From Lachnospiraceae bacterium (lineage in GTDB: Bacteria; Bacillota; Clostridia; Lachnospirales; Lachnospiraceae), in contig JAGBHK010000007.1 of assembly GCA_017935565.1 (NCBI GenBank), positions 29,503 to 93,502 of the forward strand: DNA of 64,000 bases. The letters run 5' to 3'. Position 1 is the stretch's first letter; each line of letters opens with the position of its first letter. Shown piece by piece: positions 35,293-43,455 of this stretch. The position numbers and the translations under genes are program-made. The notes beneath the pieces are model-generated. The model had not been told where the DNA came from and did no database searches. It saw only the letters and a program-made list of their open reading frames with translations.

Positions 35293-35835
35293 CTACATAG
35301 TTGATAAATTAGGTATCAATTCATCTAATACCCCTGTAAAACATAACAATAATCCCTGCAACTGCATATAATCAGTTGGTCTCATAAGAGAAGTTTTCTT
35401 TGGAAATTTCAATGCATTACTACGATGTAAAACCTCGCTTACAAGCTGAGAACAGAAATAATTCTTCTTTCTGTTATAAGGAATGTTCAAACGGCATAAA
35501 ATCAAACCTAAAACATTATAATGATACTCATCAGCATTATCCATAATGGCTTCAACTTCCTTTTTAGCCATCTCATATACTGCATCACTAACTTCTAATT
35601 TATATAATGCACAAGGCACATTCTTCTGTTCGCTCATAAATCCATCACGTATAGATTCAACGCAAGGACCTGCTGGAATAACTGTTCTTCCATTCTTTCT
35701 TCCAGAACTATATAATGTATGTAATTCTTTGTCAAACGCTATAGAAACATGTGTGTAGTCGTCTCCTGTAGCAAAATGAATAATTCTTGATAATACTGAA
35801 GACGATCTTGTTAATAGAATATATATCGTTTTCAT
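35293..35835 (-). CDS. Permuted papain-fold (YiiX/NlpC-P60-like) hydrolase
   Basis: 180 residues. The circularly permuted order puts the His first (GDDYTHVSIAFDKELHTLYS, His near 29) and the Cys late (KKNYFCSQLVSEVLHRS, Cys near 134), as in YiiX/YaeF C92-type proteins. There is no signal peptide. Such enzymes act on amide or ester bonds of lipids, peptides or wall fragments. AAAGGAG is seven bases before ATG 35835. It is between the EAL gene and hexapeptide gene on one strand; the specific substrate is unknown. Confidence 0.8.
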   Translation of the reverse strand: MKTIYILLTRSSSVLSRIIHFATGDDYTHVSIAFDKELHTLYSSGRKNGRTVIPAGPCVESIRDGFMSEQKNVPCALYKLEVSDAVYEMAKKEVEAIMDNADEYHYNVLGLILCRLNIPYNRKKNYFCSQLVSEVLHRSNALKFPKKTSLMRPTDYMQLQGLLLCFTGVLDELIPNLSTM

Positions 35836-35918
35836 TTACGGGCTCCTTTGTATTTACGTTACATAATTATTTAATGCTTTTTATCTAACTTTTATATTAT
35901 ACAACAAATTCTCCAATA

Positions 35919-38192
35919 TTACAAATACTGTTTTTCAAAATCTAAAACCGACATTGGTTTAGCAAAATAGTATCCCTGGAACATTTCACATCCCATTTCA
36001 GACAAGAACTCAACCTGCTCTACAGTTTCAACGCCTTCTGTTATCGCAGGCATTCCAAGTTGTTTTGCCAATGTAATAATCATCTGAAGAATCTTTTTGC
36101 TACGCTCTTCATCATTTGATTTTCTAAGAAATACCATATCAATCTTCAAAATATCAACATATAAGTCCTTAAGCATATTAAGAGAAGAATATCCACTTCC
36201 AAAATCATCTATTTCTACTATAAAACCAGCATCTCTTAATTTGCCAATAAGTTCCATCTGTCTTTTGACATCCATAACAATTGCAGTTTCTGTAATCTCT
36301 AATTTCAATGATTTTGGTGAAATATCGTACTTCTTAATCAAATCTGTAAATATCTGATAAATATCAAGGAAATAAAAATCTCTTGGTGAAATATTTACCG
36401 ATATATACAAATCTTCATGACCATTTTCGTTCCATTTCTTAATTTGCTTGCAGGCTGTCTCCCACATATACTTATCAACTTCTGCAATAAGGCCATTCTT
36501 TTCGAATACAGGAATAAATTTTCCTGGCATAATAAATCCCTGCTCAGGGTGTTCCCAACGAACCAAGGCTTCAGCACCAAGCAACTTTCCATCCTTTGTT
36601 GTCTGTGGTTGCAAATACATTTTAAGTTCTTCATTTTCAATAGCGCGTGAAAGTCCGCTGATTAATTCCTGCTCATATTTTACATTGCTACGCATAGTTC
36701 TATCATAAAATGCAACGGTATTAGTATAGTCACCTTTGATGCTGGCGATAGCCATTCTCGCTCTATCACACATTACAGATACTGGTACTTCTCTGTCTGT
36801 AATTTCATATATTCCAAGATATTTGACAATCGGAAATGATGTTTCGATTCCAGTTTCCGCGAAATATTTTTCAGCTTTATTTTCAAATAATTCTTCTGAA
36901 AAATATTCTTTTTTCATTAAAATTCCAAAAATATCATTGCCGAGTCGTCCATATACCTCAAACTTCTCAGCCATTTCATCCAACATTCCTGCGTAATTAA
37001 TGAGGACCATATCCCCAACTTTCGTTCCCAATAAGTCATTAATCATCTTGAAATCTTTAAAGTCTGTACAGATAATATATAAGTCTTCATCAGGATGTCT
37101 CTTTATATATTTCTCTGACTTTGATATAAACTGTTCTTTATTGTACACGCCTGTAAGCGTATCATGACTTGCAAGATACTGCTCTCTTTTGGCATTTTCA
37201 ATTTCTTTTGTCCTATCCTGTATTACAAAATAACCTCCCTGATGAATATTGTTTTCATCAAGCATTCTTTGTAACTGAATCTTTAATACATGCTCCTTGC
37301 CATTAAGGTAAAAACTTCTATCTTCGACAAATTCGATTTTACTGTCGCCATATTTGTCCATACACCATTTTTCAAGAGTTTCTCCCTTTTTATCTATCAT
37401 CGGTTCATTTGCATCAAACATCTTTGTTGCAAATTTATTGCAAAACAATTTATTTCCATCAATATCAAGTAGCAAAACGCCTATTTTCATATTATCTGTA
37501 ACTCTATACATAGTTTCTGGCAACAGTTTCTGTGGAGTATATACAAACGCGCAGTAATATATACATACAGCCTCTACTGCATATCCGATTACCGAAACAT
37601 CAACAGCAGATGTAACTGAAAATACATTCATAATAACCAACGCAATCATAACAATTGCAATGAGTAAATACTTATTTCGATAAAATCTAGGCGACTTAAA
37701 CGCCCTATAAAATAAACTAATCAAGCAAAATACTACTAACATAAGAACAATTGCATAATGCAAGTAAAAGAAAGGTTTTACGCTCAATTCATAAAAACTT
37801 TCTCCACCAAATAAATTAACTTCTTTTAATTCATATAAATGTTCTGTAAATGAATTAATAATAATAGATAATGAATCAGCAACTAACAATGCTATCATGT
37901 AGCCTCGCTTTACATATTGTCTAAAGTCAAGTCCAACATACTCCATCGAGAATTTAAATAAATGGTATAAAAGCCAATCCGATGCCATAAAATACATACT
38001 ATAAGCAAAATGGCACACAAATTTAGATGTAGTATATAAAGATACTACATTAAAGAAAACAATTATAAAACCAATGAACAAAACATATTTAACTGTTCTT
38101 GCTAAATTATTTTGTTCTTTATAAGTTTTATACAGACAAAAACCAATAACAATTAAAGCGAGTATTAATATCGCTCCTAATAATATTTTCAT
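35919..38192 (-). CDS. Membrane-bound cyclic-di-GMP phosphodiesterase (7TM-PAS-degenerate GGDEF-EAL)
   Basis: 757 residues. Seven membrane helices (about 1-210) are followed by a PAS-like domain (about 215-330), a GGDEF domain whose signature is GRLGNDIFGIL instead of GGDEF, and an EAL domain with LGAEALVRWEHP, EITETAIVMD and DDFGSGYSSL intact, ending in EGVET...GYYFAKPM. The GGDEF part should be inactive as a cyclase, possibly regulatory, so net activity is cyclic-di-GMP hydrolysis. ATG 38192 is chosen; a TTG at 38201 is also in frame. It is monocistronic. Confidence 0.92.
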   Translation of the reverse strand: MKILLGAILILALIVIGFCLYKTYKEQNNLARTVKYVLFIGFIIVFFNVVSLYTTSKFVCHFAYSMYFMASDWLLYHLFKFSMEYVGLDFRQYVKRGYMIALLVADSLSIIINSFTEHLYELKEVNLFGGESFYELSVKPFFYLHYAIVLMLVVFCLISLFYRAFKSPRFYRNKYLLIAIVMIALVIMNVFSVTSAVDVSVIGYAVEAVCIYYCAFVYTPQKLLPETMYRVTDNMKIGVLLLDIDGNKLFCNKFATKMFDANEPMIDKKGETLEKWCMDKYGDSKIEFVEDRSFYLNGKEHVLKIQLQRMLDENNIHQGGYFVIQDRTKEIENAKREQYLASHDTLTGVYNKEQFISKSEKYIKRHPDEDLYIICTDFKDFKMINDLLGTKVGDMVLINYAGMLDEMAEKFEVYGRLGNDIFGILMKKEYFSEELFENKAEKYFAETGIETSFPIVKYLGIYEITDREVPVSVMCDRARMAIASIKGDYTNTVAFYDRTMRSNVKYEQELISGLSRAIENEELKMYLQPQTTKDGKLLGAEALVRWEHPEQGFIMPGKFIPVFEKNGLIAEVDKYMWETACKQIKKWNENGHEDLYISVNISPRDFYFLDIYQIFTDLIKKYDISPKSLKLEITETAIVMDVKRQMELIGKLRDAGFIVEIDDFGSGYSSLNMLKDLYVDILKIDMVFLRKSNDEERSKKILQMIITLAKQLGMPAITEGVETVEQVEFLSEMGCEMFQGYYFAKPMSVLDFEKQYL

Positions 38193-38261
38193 TATATTCA
38201 ACTCTCTTCACATTCATTATAATATAAAGATTATAACACTTTTTTATGAAAATGTCCATAA

Positions 38262-38296
38262 AGAAAGGAACAGTTGTATCAAAACTGTTCCTTTCT
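38262..38296 (-). terminator. Terminator of the first sigma/anti-sigma operon
   Basis: A 14-base-pair stem (38262-38275 with 38283-38296, loop of seven) immediately after the stop at 38299, followed on the minus strand by TTATG and later T/A runs. Confidence 0.8.
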
Positions 38297-38298
38297 GA

Positions 38299-39267
38299 CT
38301 ACTCTAATACTTCCATTTTTCCATCCCAATCTTTGTCTACAATTATTTTACCATCTTCTAGTTCCACGCGATATGATTTGTTCATAGTTAAACTATCACC
38401 ATATTCAGTATCTTCAAACATTTGTAATTGCAGGTAATACCAACCATCATATCCATCCATCCAAATAATTGTTCCATCATCTTCTAAGTAACCAATTTGT
38501 ATCTGAGCTCCATATTCAGAAATCAGTTGAAAAAACACGTCTTCATACGGACCTTCGTATAAATCAGTTACATCAATATTCATTTGAGATTTTGAACTTG
38601 AAACCGTAGTTTTCTCATCATCCCATACAATATCCATAGAAAACGCTTCATCAACCTTTATATTAATAGCTGCTTCCTCATAAACAATTTCCTTGTGTTC
38701 AGGATATCTTTGATAATCAGCATATATCACCGCATTCTTTTTTTGTAAATACAAAACATATTCTGCATTAGGATGAACTTTTCTTGTGAAGGTTCCCGTT
38801 GAATCAGTAATACCTTGTCCTGGTTGGTAATTTCCTTTTTCACCTGATACAAATTCCAAATGATATGCAATATTTTTCATTGGATTACCATCGGAATCCT
38901 TAACTGTAAAAGTAACCTCAACCATATATTCAGGATTGTCACATGGAATTGTCTCGCCATTTTGCGTTGCATTATCAATAGGTTCATCTGGATCATATGA
39001 AGGTTCAACGGCCATCTCATTATGTTCTTGATGGTTGTCTTCTATCACCAGATTATCAATATCGTTTTTAACTTTATCTCCATTGTTATTTTTAGTACTA
39101 CCTATGCCTTTTGAAATCAAAACTGCAAGCATACACACTACACAAATTCCTGCAGCTACTCCGACCCATTTATAAATACTTATCTTATCCTTTCTTTTTG
39201 GTGCCGATTCCTCAATGAACTTGTCGTCTATCTCTCCAATGTTTCTTAATAACTTCTTTTCACTCAT
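38299..39267 (-). CDS. Membrane anti-sigma-like protein with extracytoplasmic sensor
   Basis: 322 residues. A cytoplasmic N-terminus (about 1-33), one membrane helix (WVGVAAGICVVCMLAVLIS, about 34-53) and a long exterior part. The exterior has a low-complexity acidic linker, a prealbumin/Cna-B-like domain (TVKDSDGNPMKNIAYHLEF ... GTFTRKV) and a C-terminal beta domain. Its start overlaps the sigma factor stop by four bases (ATGA), the classic arrangement of an ECF sigma factor and the membrane protein that holds it until a surface signal arrives. The sensed signal is unknown. Confidence 0.8.
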   Translation of the reverse strand: MSEKKLLRNIGEIDDKFIEESAPKRKDKISIYKWVGVAAGICVVCMLAVLISKGIGSTKNNNGDKVKNDIDNLVIEDNHQEHNEMAVEPSYDPDEPIDNATQNGETIPCDNPEYMVEVTFTVKDSDGNPMKNIAYHLEFVSGEKGNYQPGQGITDSTGTFTRKVHPNAEYVLYLQKKNAVIYADYQRYPEHKEIVYEEAAINIKVDEAFSMDIVWDDEKTTVSSSKSQMNIDVTDLYEGPYEDVFFQLISEYGAQIQIGYLEDDGTIIWMDGYDGWYYLQLQMFEDTEYGDSLTMNKSYRVELEDGKIIVDKDWDGKMEVLE

Positions 39268-39821
39268 ATTATTTCTCCATTCTGAAGTGTAGTTTTTAAC
39301 TTCTCTCTGGTGCGAAGTAGCGTCATTTTCACTTTGCTTTCAGACAAACCACATTGCTTCGCAATATCTTTTATAGAACATAAGTACCAATATCTTTTTA
39401 CAAAGACCTTTCTATTATCTACAGGCAATTCGCTTAAAAATTGATTCAAAATGTCCTTCAACACAATATCGTCAACCAAACCTTCAACCTTTTCCACCGA
39501 TGGAATACAGTCTGACAATTCTTCCAATGCCAATTCCACGCTACTTCCACCGCGTTTCTTGGCATTAAATTTTTCAAACATATCAAGAGCCGTATTTCTC
39601 ACAATCTTGCCAAGATATGTAGCCAAATTTTCCGGTTTATGTGGCGGTATAGAATTCCAAACTTTATAGTAAGCACTATTCACGCATTCCTTAGCATCTT
39701 CCACGTTATTTAATATATTGTATGCTATGCTTCCAGCATATCTTTTGTACTTATTTTGCATATGTGTCAAAGCTTCTTCCGAGCGCTCATAAAATAAATC
39801 TACAATCTGCTTGTCTTCCAC
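39264..39821 (-). CDS. ECF-type RNA polymerase sigma factor
   Basis: 185 residues. Region 2 (about 10-75) has AYNILNNVEDAKECVNSAYYKVWNSI and LATYLGKIVRNTALDMF; region 4 (about 125-180) has FLSELPVDNRKVFVKRYWYL and the helix-turn-helix CSIKDIAKQCGLSESKVKMTLLR. It starts at GTG 39821, five bases after AAGGAG; an ATG two bases away is out of frame. It should direct polymerase to envelope or stress genes and its own operon. The downstream overlapping gene encodes the putative anti-sigma protein. Confidence 0.93.
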   Translation of the reverse strand: MEDKQIVDLFYERSEEALTHMQNKYKRYAGSIAYNILNNVEDAKECVNSAYYKVWNSIPPHKPENLATYLGKIVRNTALDMFEKFNAKKRGGSSVELALEELSDCIPSVEKVEGLVDDIVLKDILNQFLSELPVDNRKVFVKRYWYLCSIKDIAKQCGLSESKVKMTLLRTREKLKTTLQNGEII

Positions 39822-39908
39822 ATGTACTCCTTCCCAAGCTTACGCTTTTATTTAAACTTAAGTCCTTTCACTATACTACACGGAATATTAAAGGTTATGG
39901 TCACAAAA

Positions 39909-39947
39909 ACAGAGTAATTTCTCAAATTTTTGAAGAAATTACCCTGT
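39909..39947 (-). terminator. Terminator of the 39954 zinc-ribbon gene
   Basis: ACAG-GGTAATTTCT pairs with AGAAATTACTCTGT on the minus strand, then TTTTTGTG. It lies seven bases after the stop codon. Confidence 0.85.
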
Positions 39948-39953
39948 CTATCT

Positions 39954-40313
39954 TTACACTATTTTCAATGGACAATTATTTCTCATATTCAAAGGACATT
40001 CGTATACATTTTCCTTGTCACTTTTTCCAATATATGAAATCGGACATTTTCTGCAATCGCTTCTCACGAAATCGCCTGGCACTTCAAATGTCAAAGTTGC
40101 TGTCTTGCTTCCCAATCTCTCTATTTCCTTCTTTTTTACATTATCCCATTTAAGCGACTGCTCACAAGACGGACACTTTTCATTACTCATCGCCACATGT
40201 CTTTTACATGTTGGACAGGCGTAATAATCCCTTCCTGTATCCTCTGTTAATATCACCACATCCGCTGCAAACTGCTTTATAAGCTGTTCTCTCAATTCAT
40301 CTTGTAATGCCAT
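39954..40313 (-). CDS. Small cytosolic zinc-ribbon protein
   Basis: 119 residues, no signal or membrane segment. YACPTCKRHVAMSNEKCPSC gives two CxxC pairs 14 residues apart, a rubredoxin/zinc-ribbon knuckle. A second Cys cluster follows (SDCRKCPIS and ECPLNMRNNCPL), giving eight cysteines and perhaps a second metal site or Fe-S cluster. AAGGAG precedes ATG 40313. It has its own terminator and lies between a sigma operon and a divergent lipoprotein pair. Function unknown. Confidence 0.75.
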   Translation of the reverse strand: MALQDELREQLIKQFAADVVILTEDTGRDYYACPTCKRHVAMSNEKCPSCEQSLKWDNVKKKEIERLGSKTATLTFEVPGDFVRSDCRKCPISYIGKSDKENVYECPLNMRNNCPLKIV

Positions 40314-40410
40314 AATTTACTCCTTTTTAATTAATTTCAAGTACATATACTAATACCTTGATTTTACCTTAAGAATAAATCATAGTCAAACATTTTATTT
40401 GCATTTTACC

Positions 40411-40434
40411 ATATATGTGATATATTACATATAT
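40411..40434. promoter_or_regulatory. Palindrome upstream of the zinc-ribbon lipoprotein pair
   Basis: ATATATGT and ACATATAT are separated by eight bases, 23 bases before ATG 40457. It overlaps the likely -10 region, so it may be an operator, though AT-rich palindromes arise easily by chance. Confidence 0.35.
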
Positions 40435-40456
40435 ATAACAAAAGGGGGTACAAACG

Positions 40457-41020
40457 ATGAAAAAAATACTATTGTTAATTTCTATTATTTTAATTATCTG
40501 TTTTGCATTCACAGGTTGTAAAAAAACTACAGAATGTGAGCATTGTGAAAAGACTACGACTTGCCATCTATATACATATGATACAGCGCTTACCAACGAA
40601 ACAGATACTATATATTTATGTATGGATTGTATCGAAAAAGCCACAAATCGTAATTTATATATAAATCTTAAACACTTCACTATTGCTCCATATATATTTA
40701 TTACTTTACTTATTATCATACCTCACAATATTTACTGGGGATTTAAAACCGATACCGTTGTAAGTAATAAAGGATATGCTGAAAATTGGTTTTGGAAAGG
40801 CTTTTTTCTTGGCCATTGGGCATTTGTCGAAGCTGCATCTTTACCCGATTGTTATATACAAGAAGGCTATACTGTTAACACCAAGTTACTAAAACGCGCC
40901 GAGGATGATGCGAATGAAGAAAAAGTTCAAAAAGGACTTGCATGGAAATGTAGTGAATGCAGTAAGATTAATGCTAATTATATCGGAACTTGCGCATGCG
41001 GTAGTTCTAAGCCTAGATAA
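40457..41020 (+). CDS. Lipoprotein with exposed zinc ribbon and C-terminal zinc finger
   Basis: 187 residues. Signal peptide with lipobox FTGC (Cys21), then TECEHCEKTTTCHLYTY and IYLCMDC as a CxxC...CxxC ribbon, a membrane helix at about 76-96, a WFWKGFF...LPD motif just inside, and a C-terminal finger WKCSECSKINANYIGTCACG. GGGGG lies before ATG 40457. The next gene (41047) repeats the same plan without the last finger, so the pair is a tandem duplication. No enzymatic domain is seen; metal sensing or binding at the surface is a guess. Confidence 0.78.
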   Translation: MKKILLLISIILIICFAFTGCKKTTECEHCEKTTTCHLYTYDTALTNETDTIYLCMDCIEKATNRNLYINLKHFTIAPYIFITLLIIIPHNIYWGFKTDTVVSNKGYAENWFWKGFFLGHWAFVEAASLPDCYIQEGYTVNTKLLKRAEDDANEEKVQKGLAWKCSECSKINANYIGTCACGSSKPR

Positions 41021-41046
41021 ATTTTCAATCAAGAAAGGAACCAACA

Positions 41047-41499
41047 ATGAAACAAACAAATAAATATATCTTTTTAATATTAATAATACTTATGACTTGT
41101 TTTTCTTTCATAGGTTGCAGAAAAAACATTAAATGTGATGAGTGTGATGAAATAACCTCTTGCACTTTATATACATACAACTTACACTCAAGTGGTGCCA
41201 CCAAAGTAAAACTATATTTGTGCGATGATTGTTCTGACACATACAAATATCATAGTAATTTCAAACCAGATGCTACTCCTGCACTCATAAAAATAACTAT
41301 ACTAATTGTAGTTATCGCAGTTATTTATAACGGAGTTTATTGGGGAAAGAAAACAAATGCCATCGTAAAAAGCAAAAACTATGATGAAGATTGGTTTTGG
41401 AAAGGTTTTTGGTCAAGACGTTTTGCTTACTTAAAAGCTTTGATTCTACCAGACAAACCTAATTCAAATTCAGATTCTAATTCCACTCCAAACAAGTAA
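41047..41499 (+). CDS. Lipoprotein with exposed zinc ribbon, paralogue of the 40457 protein
   Basis: 150 residues. Lipobox FIGC (Cys24), ribbon IKCDECDEITSCTLYTY and LYLCDDC, a membrane helix at about 80-100, and DWFWKGFWSRRFAYLKALILPD (quoted motif core WFWKGF...LPD). It lacks the C-terminal finger of its neighbour and ends in a Ser/Asn-rich stretch. AAAGGA precedes ATG 41047, 26 bases after the preceding stop. Together with the proteins at 33805 and 40457 it makes three copies of this fold in 8 kb. Confidence 0.78.
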   Translation: MKQTNKYIFLILIILMTCFSFIGCRKNIKCDECDEITSCTLYTYNLHSSGATKVKLYLCDDCSDTYKYHSNFKPDATPALIKITILIVVIAVIYNGVYWGKKTNAIVKSKNYDEDWFWKGFWSRRFAYLKALILPDKPNSNSDSNSTPNK

Positions 41500-41506
41500 A
41501 CTAAAC

Positions 41507-41541
41507 CCTCCTATGTTTATTTAAACTTAGGAGGATTTTTT
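41507..41541 (+). terminator. Terminator after the zinc-ribbon lipoprotein pair
   Basis: CCTCCTA-T-GTTT pairs with AAAC-T-TAGGAGG, followed by ATTTTTTTATT. It may also serve the convergent kinase gene. Confidence 0.88.
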
Positions 41542-41544
41542 TAT

Positions 41545-42111
41545 TCATCTAAACACATATTCACATTTATTTTCCACATCGAATTCTTCAAAATATTTCT
41601 CTTCTAAAGGAATCCATTTTTCTTTAAATACTTTTGCAGAAGTTTCACCATTTCGCGCGACAATTCTTCTCATTTGTTCGTCCACATCCACCGTCAAAAA
41701 TATCTTTAAATCATAAAATTCAACCAAATCCTTATGACATGAATAAGAACCTTCGACTATGTTTATACGCTTATTTTCAACCTTCGTCGGTTCCATAAGA
41801 CACATTTTACTACAACTAAATGGACGATAAGAAAAATCTTTTCCAGACTTTAGCGGCAATAAAACTTCCTCTAAAAATCTTTCATGGTCAACATTTTCTC
41901 CTGCTATTTTAAGCCTTTCTTCAGTTCGTTGCTCAGGGCGTAAGAAAAAATCATCCATGTGAAAAACATTGGCATCAAATAATTCAGCTAATTCTTGTGC
42001 CAATGTGCTTTTTCCCGACGCACATCTGCCGTCAATTGCAATTATTATATCATCTTTTTTGTGGCCCAAATCATTAATGATTCGAGCCACTTCATTTACT
42101 GTATTAATCAA
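41545..42111 (-). CDS. Uridine kinase-like P-loop kinase next to an S component
   Basis: 188 residues. Walker A DGRCASGKST (about 27-36), VFHMDDFFLRPEQRTEERL with the substrate-loop Asp-Asp, VEGSYSCHKDLVEFYDLKIFL with the Walker-B like strand, and RRIVARNG as lid. This is the PRK/uridine kinase superfamily, which also includes type I pantothenate and nicotinamide riboside kinases. It starts at TTG 42111, six bases after AAGG, overlapping the S-component stop by eight bases. That tight link to a vitamin permease suggests it phosphorylates the imported compound and not uridine. Confidence 0.82.
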   Translation of the reverse strand: MINTVNEVARIINDLGHKKDDIIIAIDGRCASGKSTLAQELAELFDANVFHMDDFFLRPEQRTEERLKIAGENVDHERFLEEVLLPLKSGKDFSYRPFSCSKMCLMEPTKVENKRINIVEGSYSCHKDLVEFYDLKIFLTVDVDEQMRRIVARNGETSAKVFKEKWIPLEEKYFEEFDVENKCEYVFR

Positions 42112-42631
42112 CTTTTACCTTCTCAATATTTATTCTGTGCATTATCATAGGAATTAATATCAATTGTAATATAATTCCTGGAATCGCATTTAAAAACGCT
42201 CCTGCAATGAACATTTGCGCCGTAAATCTGTTGCCAATTATTCCAAGTAAAACAAGTTCTGCCACTGCCCATACCACACGGCCAGCAAACATTGATATTA
42301 CAAGGGCTATGTATGTTTTAAAAATATTTTTCTTCTTAAATCTTCCGTAAATAAGTCCAATAACTAATCCATACGTCATTAGTTCAAAAGCCATTGCTAG
42401 CGCATTTGGCATCAATATCGGCATACCAAATATAACCGAACGCATAAGCGGAACCACAAATCCAACTACTGCTCCAAATTTCCAGCCGCAAATAAGTCCA
42501 CATAAGAAGACTGGTATATGCATAGGCAATAGCATATTTCCTATTTTTTGGATTTGTCCCGTAAAAAACGGTAGTATTAGTCCTATTGCAATAAACATTG
42601 CTGAAAGTCCTATATTTTTAATCGACTTCAT
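42104..42631 (-). CDS. ECF transporter S component, vitamin unknown
   Basis: 175 residues from ATG 42631, with six membrane helices. The N-terminal helix has small residues (LSAMFIAIGLILPFF), and MLLPMHIPVFLCGLICGWKFG is characteristic of S components of the PanT-like branch. It would use a shared EcfAAT module. The frame is open to an ATG at 42652, where no ribosome site is visible; AGAGG is about 12 bases from 42631, so neither start is certain. The overlapping kinase gene suggests uptake and phosphorylation of one vitamin, pantothenate being a reasonable guess. Confidence 0.82.
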   Translation of the reverse strand: MKSIKNIGLSAMFIAIGLILPFFTGQIQKIGNMLLPMHIPVFLCGLICGWKFGAVVGFVVPLMRSVIFGMPILMPNALAMAFELMTYGLVIGLIYGRFKKKNIFKTYIALVISMFAGRVVWAVAELVLLGIIGNRFTAQMFIAGAFLNAIPGIILQLILIPMIMHRINIEKVKVD

Positions 42632-42712
42632 ATTTTGTATGTTTCCTCTCATATTTGTTTAAATACACTAGGACTATTTTACCATTTAACGCTATATCAG
42701 TAAAGAAAAATA

Positions 42713-43438
42713 TTATTCTACATCCTTTAAATAGATTATTTTCCACTCGCCCTCATATTCAGCTGCATAGAGTGTTACATCTTTCTCATCTGTAAATTTC
42801 TTAAATGTTTCATCAAGATATTGTTTCATATAATCTTCTAATGACATGCCAATTTCCGCTTCCACCTGAGCTAATTCAGCTTCTGTAACTCCCATTTCGT
42901 CATAATCAATTTTCATGTTTTCATATAACATCTTCATTTTTAATGTTGCAGAACACTCATAAGCTTCTGAAACTTCGTCAAAGTCAATTTCATCATAAAC
43001 GTCTGATTTTTTCATAATATCCTTCAAATCATCAACATCAATCTCTTCAACATCGTCCATATCAGTATCAATTTTGAGGACCATATCACATTTAAAACCA
43101 CCCTCATCATAAGACACTTTGCCATCTTCAAATTCTTCAAACATTTCCATTGTATTCTTATCAAGGTCTTCAAGATCTACAAATACACATTTATTCATTT
43201 CTTTAAGGTCAAATTCTTCGTATGCCATTAAAAAGTCTTCTATAACATCTTCGGCTTCTTCTTTTCCATCTGGAATTTCTACACTTGGCTTTTTATCAGC
43301 ATCATATCTTGACTCTGTTTTCTTGTCATCATCCTTGTCATCATCGTCATCATCGTCGTCGCTAGCACATGCAACAAATGATAATGTTAAAATCACTGTT
43401 AAAAATAATAATAAAACTTTCTTTAAATTTTTCTTCAT
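42713..43438 (-). CDS. Lipoprotein with poly-Asp stretch
   Basis: 241 residues. A signal peptide (about 1-22) ends in lipobox FVAC, followed at once by ASDDDDDDDDKDDDKK, then a soluble alpha+beta domain rich in Asp/Glu. The rest, with ADVIEDFLMAYEEFD-like and WKIIYLKDVE ends, resembles DUF4878/DUF5105-type NTF2-like lipoproteins. The start ATG 43438 follows GGAG by nine bases, 18 bases after the transglutaminase lipoprotein stop, so they are cotranscribed. The acidic run could bind Ca2+ or simply extend from the membrane. Confidence 0.8.
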   Translation of the reverse strand: MKKNLKKVLLLFLTVILTLSFVACASDDDDDDDDKDDDKKTESRYDADKKPSVEIPDGKEEAEDVIEDFLMAYEEFDLKEMNKCVFVDLEDLDKNTMEMFEEFEDGKVSYDEGGFKCDMVLKIDTDMDDVEEIDVDDLKDIMKKSDVYDEIDFDEVSEAYECSATLKMKMLYENMKIDYDEMGVTEAELAQVEAEIGMSLEDYMKQYLDETFKKFTDEKDVTLYAAEYEGEWKIIYLKDVE

Positions 43439-43455
43439 ATCACTACACTCCATTC

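Noticed and set aside
41416-42157. Plus-strand frames opposite the kinase gene
   Set aside because: No ribosome sites; they mirror the codon pattern of the real minus-strand gene.
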